A stretch of 52,453 nucleotides of DNA from Saccharibacillus endophyticus (GTDB lineage Bacteria; Bacillota; Bacilli; Paenibacillales; Paenibacillaceae): assembly GCF_013185185.1 (NCBI RefSeq), contig NZ_JAAZWE010000014.1, positions 1 to 52,453 of the forward strand. Reading direction: 5' to 3'. Positions 1-8,606 of the stretch are shown here, piece by piece. The stretch's first letter is position 1. Each line of letters begins with the position of its first letter. Position numbers and translations under genes: made by a program. Under the pieces are notes generated by a model. The model searched no databases and had not been told where the DNA came from. It was given only the letters and a program-made list of their open reading frames with translations.

Positions 1-40
1 TCTCACGATGATCTTCATCATCGCGACTCACTTACTGTTC

Positions 41-55
41 AGTTTTCAAGGAGCA
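41..55 (-). promoter_or_regulatory. boxA-like rRNA antitermination site
   Basis: On the minus strand this reads TGCTCCTTGAAAACT, close to the Bacillus rRNA leader boxA (TGTTCTTTGAAAACT). It lies downstream of two tandem promoters and points to a 16S rRNA gene just beyond the left edge. The same sequence type can also occur in 16S-23S spacers, but the promoters favour the leader. Confidence 0.6.
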
Positions 56-221
56 AACCGTGTTGATTTGTTTCTTTCGTTCAACGCCGTGTGTCTCAGC
101 GGCGACTTTTATATCCTATCACAGTCCCAAGCAGTTCGTCAAGCACTTTTTTTAAATTCTTTTTCAGTGCTGATGTTGCTGTTTGAATTTGTGAGGCCTT
201 CGTTTGGAAGAGCCGTTTATT

Positions 222-251
222 AATGTAGCACGCGAGTATATAGCGAGTCAA
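222..251 (-). promoter_or_regulatory. rRNA promoter P2 (downstream)
   Basis: The minus strand has a -35 box TTGACT (246-251), an 18-nt spacer and a -10 box TACATT (222-227). It lies about 80 nt downstream of a stronger promoter and upstream of a boxA-like site. Tandem promoters are typical of Bacillus-type rRNA operons. Confidence 0.5.
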
Positions 252-327
252 CACTTTGTTTGCAAATAACCTGATATTTATGCACTTTGTATTAGAAATG
301 AGCTTTAATCACGGCTACAATACATGG

Positions 328-356
328 ATTATACATTGAAAGCGCTATTCTGTCAG
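328..356 (-). promoter_or_regulatory. rRNA promoter P1 (upstream)
   Basis: The minus strand has a -35 box CTGACA (351-356), exactly 17 nt of spacer and a perfect -10 box TATAAT (328-333). It sits after the recR terminator and fires away from recR, toward the inferred 16S gene to the left. The remaining 1-445 sequence shows no gene; bofA, found here in Bacillus, is absent. Confidence 0.65.
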
Positions 357-377
357 CTATATTAAGCAAAATCGGTA

Positions 378-420
378 TAAAAAAAGCACCCCCGATATCT
401 AAAATCGTAGGTGCTTTTTC
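378..420 (-). terminator. Rho-independent terminator after recR
   Basis: On the minus strand AGCACC pairs with GGTGCT around a partly paired centre, followed by a run of T. A-rich sequence on the other side could let it work in both directions. It closes the dnaX-ebfC-recR unit. Confidence 0.8.
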
Positions 421-445
421 TACAGTCCATTGGTATAGGAACAAA

Positions 446-1048
446 TTAAAGCTCTCGACGTCCCTCTAAAGCTTTGGACAACGTTACTTCATCCGCATAT
501 TCCAAATCGCCGCCTACCGGAAGACCATGTGCAATTCTCGTCACCTTGATCTCGAACGGACGAACAAGACGCGAAATGTACATCGCTGTCGCTTCGCCCT
601 CGATATTCGGATTGGTTGCCAGGATCAACTCCTGCACCCGTTCGTCGCTAAGCCGATTCAGCAGCTCTTTCAAACGGATATCATCAGGACCGATTCCTTC
701 CATAGGAGAGATCGCGCCATGCAGCACATGATAATAACCGTCGAACTCTTTGGTCCGTTCCATAGCTACCAGATCTTTCGGATCTTGAACGACGCAAATG
801 ACGGACGCGTCACGAGTCTTGTCCTGGCAGATTTTGCAGGGATCGGTATCGGTGATATTGCCGCATACGGAACAGTAATGCAGATTGCGTTTGACGCTGA
901 CCAACGCTTTGGCAAAGTCGATCACGTCGTCTTCCTTCATACTTAATACATGAAAGGCCAGCCTCGCAGCCGTCTTCGGCCCGATTCCGGGCAGTCTGGA
1001 GAACGCTTCTATCAACTTGGCAATCGGCTCCGGATAATACAAGGCCAC
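446..1048 (-). CDS. recR: Recombination protein RecR
   Basis: RecR acts with RecO and RecF to load RecA at gaps during recombinational DNA repair. The 200-residue product has the usual length. A helix-hairpin-helix is seen at residues about 12-30 (RLPGIGPKTAARLAFH), then a four-cysteine zinc site at C59, C62, C71 and C74, then a Toprim domain with the NPNIEGEATA motif. The start is a GTG with AAGGGA just upstream; there is no nearby ATG. It is the last gene of a dnaX-ebfC-recR unit, 20 bp after ebfC, and is followed by a terminator. The order matches Bacillus. Confidence 0.97.
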   Translation of the reverse strand: MALYYPEPIAKLIEAFSRLPGIGPKTAARLAFHVLSMKEDDVIDFAKALVSVKRNLHYCSVCGNITDTDPCKICQDKTRDASVICVVQDPKDLVAMERTKEFDGYYHVLHGAISPMEGIGPDDIRLKELLNRLSDERVQELILATNPNIEGEATAMYISRLVRPFEIKVTRIAHGLPVGGDLEYADEVTLSKALEGRREL

Positions 1049-1068
1049 ACTTCCCTTTTACAAATAGT

Positions 1069-1383
1069 TTAGAACAGACCCGGGATCTTCATACCGTTCG
1101 TGAATTTGCCCATATCTTTGTTTGCCAGTTCTTCCGCTTTGGTCAATGCATCGTTAACTGCGGTCAGAATCAGGTCTTGCAGCATTTCAACGTCATCCGG
1201 ATCTACCGCTTCAGGTTTGATGTTGATCGCGATTACTTTTTTATGACCGTTGACTTCCACATTCACGACGCCGCCGCCGGAAGTGCCTTCTACTTTCTTC
1301 GTGCCGAGTTCTTCTTGAGCTTTCATCATTTGCTCTTGCATCTTTTTAACCTGTTTCATCATTTGGTTCATGTTGTTATTCAT
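1069..1383 (-). CDS. ebfC: YbaB/EbfC family nucleoid-associated protein
   Basis: This 104-residue protein belongs to the YbaB/EbfC family, small dimeric DNA-binding proteins encoded between dnaX and recR in most bacteria. The N-terminal 30 residues are methionine- and lysine-rich and likely helical (MNQMMKQVKKMQEQMMKAQ). A conserved core follows, with GGGVVNVEVNGHKKV, and the C-terminus ends KIPGLF. The ATG has a good AAGGAGAG site. It lies 68 bp after dnaX and 20 bp before recR, so the three are probably co-transcribed. Its exact role is not settled in the family. Confidence 0.93.
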   Translation of the reverse strand: MNNNMNQMMKQVKKMQEQMMKAQEELGTKKVEGTSGGGVVNVEVNGHKKVIAINIKPEAVDPDDVEMLQDLILTAVNDALTKAEELANKDMGKFTNGMKIPGLF

Positions 1384-1451
1384 CGCAATCTCTCCTTAAT
1401 AGTGGACCTCGGCTTGCCTGCGCGTATCGAATACGGCGAGCCGGGCGGGAT

Positions 1452-3188
1452 TTATTCTTTGATGACAACCAGATTTTCCCCGAATAGGTTTAACGCTTCG
1501 TCTACCCAAGGTTCTTTGCTGCCGGCTTCCTCTTCCTGTTCGAGTTCCAGCACTTCCGATTTCGAAGCGCCCGCAGACTCGGTCGATTCGTTCCAATCTT
1601 TTTGCATGATCGTGAGCAGCTGCCATTGGCCGCCCAGGAAATCGGACAGAACCTGCTCGACGACTTGGCGATTGGCCTGTTTTTCGATCGTTTCGCGGTG
1701 GATGTCATTTTTAAAAGCAACCAGCACGGAGTCATCCAATGCGGATACCGGCTCGCCGTTGGTGAACCAAGCGTGTACGGTGACTTTCTCTTCTTTTACC
1801 CGCTGCAAGACTTGATTCCACTTGCCGCGAATATCCTTGAACGAGTCGTCGTCTTTGCGCGCCAGATATTGATCCATATGCGGCGGCAGCTTGGCCATGC
1901 GAGAGACGCGCGGCGCACTCTGGCGAGTTGCCGGACGATTTCCGCCCGACTCCGCTCCGCCGGAAGCCGATACGCCACCGCGCATGGCCTGCTCCAGCTT
2001 TTTCTCCAGATCGGCAATCCGGCCTTCGAGACGCTTCACGGCCTGAGAATCTGCGGAAGGCGAACTTGCGACAGCACCATCCTGCACCGAAGCTTCGGCA
2101 CGATCACCCAGACTCACCAGGTTCAGCAGCGCCACTTCGAACAGCATCTGCGGATTAGCCGCATACTTCATCTCATTCTGGTACCGGCTCAACGTATCAA
2201 TAATACGGAATAACTGCTCTTTGGCAAAACGCTCCGCCACTTCATGAAAAGACGCGGCATCGAGTACTCGCTCAGTCATATGCTCGGCGTTCGGTACCAT
2301 TTTGATCATCAGCAGGTCGCGGAAGTAGAATAGAAGGTTCTCCATGCACTTGTCCGCGCTTTTGCCTTCCTGCATCCAACTCTCGACCGTTTGCAGTACG
2401 CCTCCGGCGTCTTTCGCAGAAAGGGAATCAGCCAAAGCGGAAAATTGCTCGGAAGCGATTCCGCCGGTCATGCCCAGCACTTGCTCGTATGTGACTTTGC
2501 CCTCGGTGAATGCGGAAATCTGATCGAGCACGCTCAGCGCATCACGCATTCCGCCGTCGGATAACCGCGCAATGTACTGCAGCGCGCTTTCCTCGGCGTC
2601 GATCTGTTCTTCGCGGCAAATCTCGCTTAAACGACCCGTTTGCTCTTCAAGCGACACGCGCCGGAAGTCAAAACGCTGACAGCGCGAAATGATCGTCGCC
2701 GGCAGCTTGTGCGGTTCCGTCGTGGCCAAAATAAACATTGCATGCTCCGGCGGTTCTTCCAACGTCTTCAACAGAGCGTTAAACGCTTCCGTCGTGAGCA
2801 TATGAACTTCGTCGATAATATAAACTTTACGCCGAACTTCGGTCGGAGCATATTTGATCTTGTCGCGCAGGTCCCGAATCTCTTCCACGCCCCGGTTGGA
2901 GGCGGCATCGATCTCGAGTACGTCCATCACCGCTCCGGCCGCGATCCGTTTGCACGTCTCGCATTCGTTGCACGGTTCCGGAGAGGGTCCTTTTTCACAG
3001 TTAACGGCTTTGGCCAAAATCTTCGCGGCACTCGTCTTGCCCGTTCCCCGCGGTCCGCTGAACAAGTAGGCATGGGATACCCGCTGTTCACGGATGGCAT
3101 TCTGCAGCGTGCGGATAATATGCTGTTGCCCCACCATGTCCCCGAAGGACTGAGGCCGCCAAGCCCGGTAAAGCGCAATATGTTCCAT
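1452..3188 (-). CDS. dnaX: DNA polymerase III subunit gamma/tau
   Basis: The clamp-loader ATPase loads the beta clamp and couples polymerase to helicase at the fork. The 578-residue product shows the AAA+ Walker A motif GPRGTGKT (45-52), a four-cysteine zinc site (C64, C73, C76, C79), the DEVHML Walker B and the sensor-1 region TTEPHKLPATIISRCQ. A glycine/serine-rich linker and a tau-type C-terminal region follow. The ATG has GAAGGAG upstream. I see no AAAAAAG slippery site, so a frameshifted gamma form is not indicated. The SRP RNA gene lies just upstream in the same direction, as in Bacillus. Confidence 0.97.
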   Translation of the reverse strand: MEHIALYRAWRPQSFGDMVGQQHIIRTLQNAIREQRVSHAYLFSGPRGTGKTSAAKILAKAVNCEKGPSPEPCNECETCKRIAAGAVMDVLEIDAASNRGVEEIRDLRDKIKYAPTEVRRKVYIIDEVHMLTTEAFNALLKTLEEPPEHAMFILATTEPHKLPATIISRCQRFDFRRVSLEEQTGRLSEICREEQIDAEESALQYIARLSDGGMRDALSVLDQISAFTEGKVTYEQVLGMTGGIASEQFSALADSLSAKDAGGVLQTVESWMQEGKSADKCMENLLFYFRDLLMIKMVPNAEHMTERVLDAASFHEVAERFAKEQLFRIIDTLSRYQNEMKYAANPQMLFEVALLNLVSLGDRAEASVQDGAVASSPSADSQAVKRLEGRIADLEKKLEQAMRGGVSASGGAESGGNRPATRQSAPRVSRMAKLPPHMDQYLARKDDDSFKDIRGKWNQVLQRVKEEKVTVHAWFTNGEPVSALDDSVLVAFKNDIHRETIEKQANRQVVEQVLSDFLGGQWQLLTIMQKDWNESTESAGASKSEVLELEQEEEAGSKEPWVDEALNLFGENLVVIKE

Positions 3189-3279
3189 TAGCGGCTCCTT
3201 CTTTTTTGGACTATCGTCTTCCCTTAATTATACTATATTTCCGGCCCGATAAAAACGACGCTCAAGCCTTTTCCCCCGA

Positions 3280-3317
3280 TAAAAAAAGAAAAACACCTCT
3301 GCCTGCGGCAAAGATGT
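3280..3317 (-). terminator. Terminator of SRP RNA
   Basis: On the minus strand ACATCTTTGCC pairs (with G-U pairs) with GGCAGAGGTGT around a 3-nt loop, followed by a T-rich tail. It separates the SRP RNA from dnaX. Confidence 0.85.
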
Positions 3318-3341
3318 CGGTGGTCTGAATGTTAAAAAGTT

Positions 3342-3614
3342 AAACCGTGCACCTACCTTCGATACGATGCCATCCAAGCGGCACCTCTACACAACAACTC
3401 GGGCTAGGCCACCCTCCGGCACAAAAGCTTGTCTGCTTATGGCTGCTTCCTTCCGGACCTGACCAGGTTCACAGGTGCTCATTGCGGAGGACCCAACCGT
3501 CAACATTATGTGTAAAGACCAAACCTTACAGGGCAAGACCTCGAGTAGGAATTCAACCTCGCTATAGCGGATTGCGAGTTACAGGGCACCGCTACCTCCC
3601 CATCTAGCACGGCA
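3342..3614 (-). ncRNA. ffs: Signal recognition particle RNA (long Bacillus type)
   Basis: The SRP RNA binds Ffh and targets nascent membrane and secreted proteins to the membrane. The minus strand contains the invariant domain IV core GTCAGGTCCGGAAGGAAGCA. It starts with TGCCGTGCTAG and ends with GGTGCACGG, as the Bacillus scRNA does, giving about 273 nt and implying an Alu domain as well as the S domain. A -10 box TATAAT ends 7 nt before the predicted first base and a terminator follows. The position just upstream of dnaX matches Bacillus. Confidence 0.95.
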
Positions 3615-3620
3615 TTCCAT

Positions 3621-3649
3621 ATTATACGGGATAAAAAGAGAAAACGCAA
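3621..3649 (-). promoter_or_regulatory. Promoter of SRP RNA
   Basis: On the minus strand a perfect -10 box TATAAT (3621-3626) lies 17 nt from TTGCGT (3644-3649), a moderate -35 box. The spacing to the RNA 5' end fits. Confidence 0.7.
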
Positions 3650-3675
3650 ACAGGCCGGCATAGTCGCTGCCGGCC

Positions 3676-3793
3676 GCGGCGCAGGTCCGGTTTCGATCGG
3701 CGCTTCCCTTGGTTTCCGGCCCGGAGATCCAGTTATCTCCGGGTAAAAGGAAATCCAAAAGTCGCTTCGATTCGAAACCGGACCCGCGCCGCC
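3676..3793. repeat. Long inverted repeat, family A copy 1
   Basis: The outer arms GCGGCGCAGGTCCGGTTTCG and (reverse complement) a near-identical arm at 3757-3793 form a hairpin about 118 nt long. The tip is a perfect small hairpin, CCCGGAGAT with ATCTCCGGG. It shares the plan of the copies at 36937 and 51901: an outer arm ending in TTTCGA, a CGCTTC block on both sides, and a 3' arm starting TTCGAA. It lies between the SRP RNA promoter and the radical SAM gene. Confidence 0.7.
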
Positions 3794-4052
3794 GTTTCCG
3801 GCCCCCTCTTTTTATTGAGGGGGCGGAAACATGGACGAAGAAGGCGCGCGGTTATCTTCCCCGCGGCTTCTTCGTCTTGCTTTGAATGCGCAGCTTCATA
3901 TAGAGGTTCTCGAATAGGAATCGATTCGACAACCTGCCAGCGGGCTTGATTCTGCACGGGAGCGACTTCGGCTTTGCTTCACCCAACCTTGAGACGGATT
4001 TGTCTCAAGGTTGTGAAGCGAAACGAGCGGAGTGACCGGGTAGAATCAAGCG
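3794..4052. repeat. Tandem array of four further hairpins
   Basis: Four inverted repeats follow one another. The first (3794-3830) pairs GTTTCCG and CCCCCTC with GAGGGGG and CGGAAAC. The second (3834-3876) pairs GACGAAGAAG with CTTCTTCGTC. The third (3904-3935) pairs AGGTT and TCGAAT with ATTCGA and AACCT. The fourth (3944-4052) is long and imperfect, with GCTTGATTCT against AGAATCAAGC and a perfect tip AACCTTGAGAC with GTCTCAAGGTT. The last one ends 4 bp from the radical SAM stop codon. No gene is seen in 3650-4056. Confidence 0.75.
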
Positions 4053-4056
4053 AGCC

Positions 4057-5334
4057 TTATGCGAGCCCGCCGACCCGGGGCTTCGCCCGACGTTGATCCA
4101 TCGGAGGCACATGGGTGTAGGAGCCGATCACGACGTTCGGCAGTTCTTCGCGGAAGATCTCCAGCATTTGCTTCATGCCGAGCAATTCGCTGCGGGCTGG
4201 CGGGATCAGTTCCATATAGCTTTCCGGGTCGATGTTCAAGTTGCGCATCTGGATCAGCTTCAGATCCGTGCGGCGCGCGAATTCGATCATGGCTTCGATC
4301 TCTTCTTCGCGGTCGGTGACCCCCGGGAAGATCAGATAATTGATCGACGTATAGACGCCCTGCTGCGCGGCATAGATCATCGATTTTTCGACGTTTTTGA
4401 GATTGTAGGCACGCGGCTTGTAGTACGCGTTATAGTGATCGTCGAGCGCGCTAATGGTACTGACGCGCATCAAATCGAGACCCGCGTCGACAATGCCTCG
4501 GATATGGTCGGTCAGACCTGCGTTCGTATTGATGTTGATATACCCCATATCGGTACGCGAACGGACTTCGCGCATCGCTTCGATGATGATCTTGGCTTGG
4601 GTGGAAGGTTCGCCTTCGCAGCCTTGGCCGAAGCTGATGATCGATTCCGGCGTCGTCAGGTGCTCCATCATGATCTGCACGATTTCGTCCGTCCGCGGAC
4701 GGAAGTTCATGCGGGTCTGAGGCGCGACGAAGCCGCTGTCGTCAGGCTGTTCGGAAATACAGCCGAAACAACCCGCGTTGCAAGAATACGATACCGGCAC
4801 TCCGCCTTCCCAACGTCCGAGGAACGTATTGGAAGACGTCAGGCATTCGTAGCCGAGCGCGCAATTCGACAAATGCTCGTACAGACGGTTGTCCGGATAT
4901 TTTTCGACGAAGTCATGGACTTTTTTGTTGAGTTCTTTTTTGTCGCAATTGTCCGGATTCCATTTCTCTGGATCATCGCATTGTTCGGCCGTTACATGGA
5001 AACCTCCGTCTTTCCAGACGACGGCGGAGTAGCCGAACAGCGGCAATTTATATTCTTTATCCGTCTTCACGTAGCCTGGCAATGCCAAACGAGTAAAGCC
5101 CTGCGGAAGCAAAGCGCCGACGGCTTGCATCCCGTCCAGTGCAACCATCTCACCGGTATCAGGGTCAAGAGCGACCGGCTTGGTGCTTGGAAGGCTGACC
5201 AAAGTCGCGCCTTCAGGCAGCGGGATCAGTTCATCGTCCATAATTTCTATAATCATATCGGCGCTGCGTGCCAGCGACAGCAGCTCGGGGTGATCGTATA
5301 CGTTGCCGTTCTCATCGGCGTAAACCAAGTGCAT
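4057..5334 (-). CDS. Radical SAM protein of unknown function
   Basis: Radical SAM enzymes use a [4Fe-4S] cluster and S-adenosylmethionine to start radical chemistry. The 425-residue product has the cluster motif CNAGCFGC (C185, C189, C192), followed by a glycine-rich GQGCEGEP segment that fits the SAM-binding GGE-type motif. About 180 residues precede the cluster motif and match no domain I recognise. The downstream part looks like the usual partial TIM barrel. The ATG has AAAAGGAG upstream. It lies 33 bp after rho, so it may be co-transcribed with rho. Substrate and product are unknown; I assign only the superfamily. Confidence 0.88.
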   Translation of the reverse strand: MHLVYADENGNVYDHPELLSLARSADMIIEIMDDELIPLPEGATLVSLPSTKPVALDPDTGEMVALDGMQAVGALLPQGFTRLALPGYVKTDKEYKLPLFGYSAVVWKDGGFHVTAEQCDDPEKWNPDNCDKKELNKKVHDFVEKYPDNRLYEHLSNCALGYECLTSSNTFLGRWEGGVPVSYSCNAGCFGCISEQPDDSGFVAPQTRMNFRPRTDEIVQIMMEHLTTPESIISFGQGCEGEPSTQAKIIIEAMREVRSRTDMGYININTNAGLTDHIRGIVDAGLDLMRVSTISALDDHYNAYYKPRAYNLKNVEKSMIYAAQQGVYTSINYLIFPGVTDREEEIEAMIEFARRTDLKLIQMRNLNIDPESYMELIPPARSELLGMKQMLEIFREELPNVVIGSYTHVPPMDQRRAKPRVGGLA

Positions 5335-5367
5335 GGGTGAGGTCTCCTTTTAGCGGGCTTGCGATAT

Positions 5368-6729
5368 TTATTTGGTTGTTACGGGAGCGGAAGCGGTCCG
5401 CGCCGGGCGTCTTGTCACGCCGGAAGACGAGTTCCCGCTGCTCTTCGACGAGGACGCGGAAGACGACTTCGTGTTACTTTTTTCTTCGGCTGTATCTAAC
5501 GCTGCGATGAATTCTGCATTGTCTTTCGCATTTTTCATCTTTTTAAGGAAGCCTTCGATAAAGTCGAACGAGTCGTTCATATTTTTACGTACATGCCAAA
5601 CGGCATCCAGCTCTTCTTTGGTCAGCAGCATTTCTTCGCGGCGCGTACCGGAACGACGAATATCGATCGCCGGGAAGATCCGACGCTCCGCCAATTTCCG
5701 GTCCAAATGAAGCTCCATGTTGCCGGTTCCTTTAAATTCTTCATAGATAATATCGTCCATTCTGGACCCCGTGTCAATCAGGGCCGTAGCCAGAATGGTC
5801 AAGCTGCCGCCTTCTTCAACGTTGCGGGCAGCACCGAAGAATCGTTTGGGACGATGGAAGGCAGCCGGATCGATACCGCCGCTGAGCGTACGACCGGACG
5901 GCGGAATGACCAGGTTGTAGGCACGGGCAAGCCGCGTGATGCTGTCGAGCAAAATGACAACGTCCTTCTTATGTTCAACCATGCGCAGGGCACGTTCCAA
6001 TACCAGTTCGGCGACCTTGATATGATTCTCCGGCAATTCGTCGAAAGTCGATGCCACCACTTCGCCTTTGACGGAGCGCTGCATATCGGTTACTTCCTCC
6101 GGGCGTTCGTCGATCAATAGGACGAACAGCTCGATATCCGGGTTATTGTCGGAAATGCTGTTGGCGATCTCTTTCAGCAGCTGCGTTTTACCCGCTTTCG
6201 GCGGCGCTACGATCAATCCGCGCTGGCCCAGACCCACAGGAGCAATCAAATCAACGATTCGAGCAGATAAGCGATTTTGCGTTGTTTCAAGCGGTAATTT
6301 CTTCTCGGGATACAATGCGGTAAGCGCAGGGAAATGCAAGCGTTCCGCGGCCGTAGCCGGATCGAGCCCGTTGACGGCATTCACTTGCAGCAAACCGAAG
6401 TAACGCTCGTTTTCTTTTGGCGCACGGCATTTTCCGGACACAAGGTCGCCGCTGCGAAGATCAAACTTACGAATTTGGGAAGCCGAGATATAGATGTCTT
6501 CCGTACTTGGCAGGTAATTGATCGGGCGAAGGAATCCGTATCCTTCGGGCAGTACTTCCAGTACGCCCTGCATAAACATCAAGCCGCTTTTTTCAGCTTG
6601 CGCACGTAAAATGGCGAATACCAATTCTTTTTTCTTCATCTGGCTGTAGTACGTAATCTGATGCTGTTTGGCCAGCTTGTAAAGATCAGTCAATTTCATA
6701 ACTTCCAAATCGGAAAGTTGCAAATCCAT
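5368..6729 (-). CDS. rho: Transcription termination factor Rho
   Basis: Rho is a hexameric RNA-dependent ATPase that terminates transcription. From the chosen ATG the product has 453 residues. The N-terminal helical region and RNA-binding cold-shock-like fold (residues about 50-120) precede the ATPase, with Walker A APPKAGKT (175-182) and Walker B VVILLDSITR. The Q-loop region SGGIDP is also present. I chose this ATG over a TTG seven codons upstream because AGGTGG lies 9 nt before it. The last 40 or so residues are a serine-, lysine- and threonine-rich low-complexity tail beyond the conserved core. Confidence 0.96.
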   Translation of the reverse strand: MDLQLSDLEVMKLTDLYKLAKQHQITYYSQMKKKELVFAILRAQAEKSGLMFMQGVLEVLPEGYGFLRPINYLPSTEDIYISASQIRKFDLRSGDLVSGKCRAPKENERYFGLLQVNAVNGLDPATAAERLHFPALTALYPEKKLPLETTQNRLSARIVDLIAPVGLGQRGLIVAPPKAGKTQLLKEIANSISDNNPDIELFVLLIDERPEEVTDMQRSVKGEVVASTFDELPENHIKVAELVLERALRMVEHKKDVVILLDSITRLARAYNLVIPPSGRTLSGGIDPAAFHRPKRFFGAARNVEEGGSLTILATALIDTGSRMDDIIYEEFKGTGNMELHLDRKLAERRIFPAIDIRRSGTRREEMLLTKEELDAVWHVRKNMNDSFDFIEGFLKKMKNAKDNAEFIAALDTAEEKSNTKSSSASSSKSSGNSSSGVTRRPARTASAPVTTK

Positions 6730-7113
6730 GTAAGATAACCACCTATTCAATTTTATATTGGAAAGCTCCGCGCCACTCTTGTCAGAGTTCTAGCCGGATG
6801 CCAAATAGTCAGAAGTCAATGTATAAAGGAAGATACGATCCTGAAATGAACATATCAATTCATTAGTCAAAGAAGCTATCTATAATTGAACGAAGAAATG
6901 CATTCTCTCGTTACTTTCATCCGAAAAACACATGGTCTTGGGCTGGTTGGTGAGTTGCGCGAATCGCTTGGATAAACGTTATCAATCGAATTTGGGTTCG
7001 GACCGGTTCCGAACGAATGGGAGTAAGATGTCTGGAAATGAGGGAAACGGAGATTAGACTTCCATTTAAGATAAGCATTACCCAATTCGGAAAAAATTGA
7101 TTCGAAAACGTCC
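6730..7113. other. Intergenic region between murA and rho with a long inverted repeat
   Basis: No gene is seen. A possible rho -10 box TATAAA lies at 6752-6757 on the minus strand, without a clear -35 box. An imperfect inverted repeat of about 134 nt spans 6977-7110, with small paired parts such as GTTCGGA (6996-7002) and TCCGAAC (7008-7014). Its size is like the repeat families described elsewhere, but I see none of their conserved motifs. Confidence 0.45.
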
Positions 7114-7147
7114 GAAAAAGGTACGGACGCGGCCGTTTGGCCGCGCC
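7114..7147 (-). terminator. Terminator after murA
   Basis: On the minus strand GGCGCGGCC pairs with GGCCGCGTCC around AAAC, and a short T run follows 4 nt later. Confidence 0.65.
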
Positions 7148-7158
7148 TGTATCAAATA

Positions 7159-8412
7159 TCAGGTTGTCTGGCGCCAAACGTCAGCACCCAGACTACGAAG
7201 ATTCGTCACCAGGTTGTCGTAACCCCGATCAATATACTCGACGCCTTCAATCTCGGTCACGCCATTTTCAACAGTTAATCCGGCAATCACCAGAGCGGCA
7301 CCGGCACGCAAATCGGCAGCCTGAACTTTGGCTGCATTTAGTTTGCCGCCTTCAATAACCGCAGAGCGGCCTTCAACACGAATTTTTGCACCCATACGAA
7401 CCAATTCCGGTACATGCTTAAAGCGATTGCTGTAAACAAAGTCGCTAAGTACGCTTGCACCGTTTGCCTGCGTGAGCAGACTGGTCATCGGAGATTGCAG
7501 ATCGGTCGGAAAACCCGGGTAAACCAAAGCTTTGACATCGACATGCTGATAATCCGGACCTCCGATAATACGGATGCTTTCGTCCATTTCTTCAACCGTG
7601 ACGCCCATTTCTTGCAGCTTGGCCGTAAGTGCCTCCAGATGCTTCGGAATCACGCTATCAATCAATACATTGCCCCGCGTGGCAGCGGCGGCAATCATAT
7701 AAGTACCGGCCTGAATACGGTCGGGAATAATCGAATGTCGGCAGCCGTGCAGTTCCTGAACGCCTTCGATACGGATGGTCTCCGTACCCGCGCCTTTGAT
7801 GCTGGCTCCCATGGAGTTGAGTAATGTCGCTACGTCTATGATTTCAGGCTCTTTCGCCGCGTTTTCGATAATTGTGGAGCCTTTGGCTTTGGCAGCCGCC
7901 AGCATGATGTTGATTGTCGCGCCTACGCTTGCGACGTCCAGATAGATTTTTGTGCCGCGAAGACCTTCCGAATGCAGATGGATCGCCCCATGCTCATTAA
8001 CAGCAGTCGCGCCCAGTGCCTCGAAGCCTTTGATATGCTGGTCAATCGGACGAGGCTCGAAGTTGCAGCCGCCCGGAAGCCCGATTAGCGCTTCGCCAAA
8101 CTTGCCGAGCAGAGCACCCATCATATAATAGGAAGCTCGCAGTTTTTTAACAGGTCCGTTAGGCATAGGAATCGATTTGACTTTTGACGGATCGATTCGC
8201 ATCTGGCTGCCTTCCCAGGATACGCGTGCGCCAAGTCCTTCAAGGATCTCGGCATACACCGCTACGTCGCTGAGCAGCGGGAGATTGTCCAATATCACTT
8301 CGGAATCTGCAAGCAGCGCTGCTGGAATAAGCGCAATCGCACTGTTTTTCGCACCGCTGATCGTAACCGTTCCTTGGAGCGGACGACCGCCGGTGATCAT
8401 TAATTTCTCCAT
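7159..8412 (-). CDS. murA: UDP-N-acetylglucosamine 1-carboxyvinyltransferase
   Basis: MurA transfers enolpyruvate from PEP to UDP-GlcNAc, the first committed step of peptidoglycan synthesis, and is the fosfomycin target. The 417-residue product has the expected length. K22 (SGAKNSA) and the active-site cysteine C116 in LPGGCNFEPRPIDQH are both present, so it should be fosfomycin-sensitive in principle. The ATG has AGGGGGA upstream. Its place between fba and rho matches the Bacillus second paralogue (murAB/murZ); whether another murA exists cannot be seen here. Confidence 0.95.
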   Translation of the reverse strand: MEKLMITGGRPLQGTVTISGAKNSAIALIPAALLADSEVILDNLPLLSDVAVYAEILEGLGARVSWEGSQMRIDPSKVKSIPMPNGPVKKLRASYYMMGALLGKFGEALIGLPGGCNFEPRPIDQHIKGFEALGATAVNEHGAIHLHSEGLRGTKIYLDVASVGATINIMLAAAKAKGSTIIENAAKEPEIIDVATLLNSMGASIKGAGTETIRIEGVQELHGCRHSIIPDRIQAGTYMIAAAATRGNVLIDSVIPKHLEALTAKLQEMGVTVEEMDESIRIIGGPDYQHVDVKALVYPGFPTDLQSPMTSLLTQANGASVLSDFVYSNRFKHVPELVRMGAKIRVEGRSAVIEGGKLNAAKVQAADLRAGAALVIAGLTVENGVTEIEGVEYIDRGYDNLVTNLRSLGADVWRQTT

Positions 8413-8482
8413 AAGTTCAAAGGTCCCCCTACTTGATGTGCAGCCATTCGAAGAAGACTGAAAATTGTGATGACACGGAATT

Positions 8483-8526
8483 TAAAACAAAATGGAAAGA
8501 CACCGCTTGAAACGGTGACCTTTCCA
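8483..8526 (-). terminator. Terminator after fba
   Basis: On the minus strand TGGAAAG and CACCG pair with CGGTG and CTTTCCA, followed by TTTTGTTTT. Confidence 0.85.
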
Positions 8527-8606
8527 TAATGAATGAGTGCTTCGGATTTTGCAATAAAAATCGACATTACGCGCAAAAAGTGCGTGATATCGTCCTAAGC
8601 GGATGC

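Noticed and set aside
1452..3188. Programmed frameshift in dnaX
   Set aside because: I found no AAAAAAG slippery heptamer or following stem; a run of five A near the linker does not fit.
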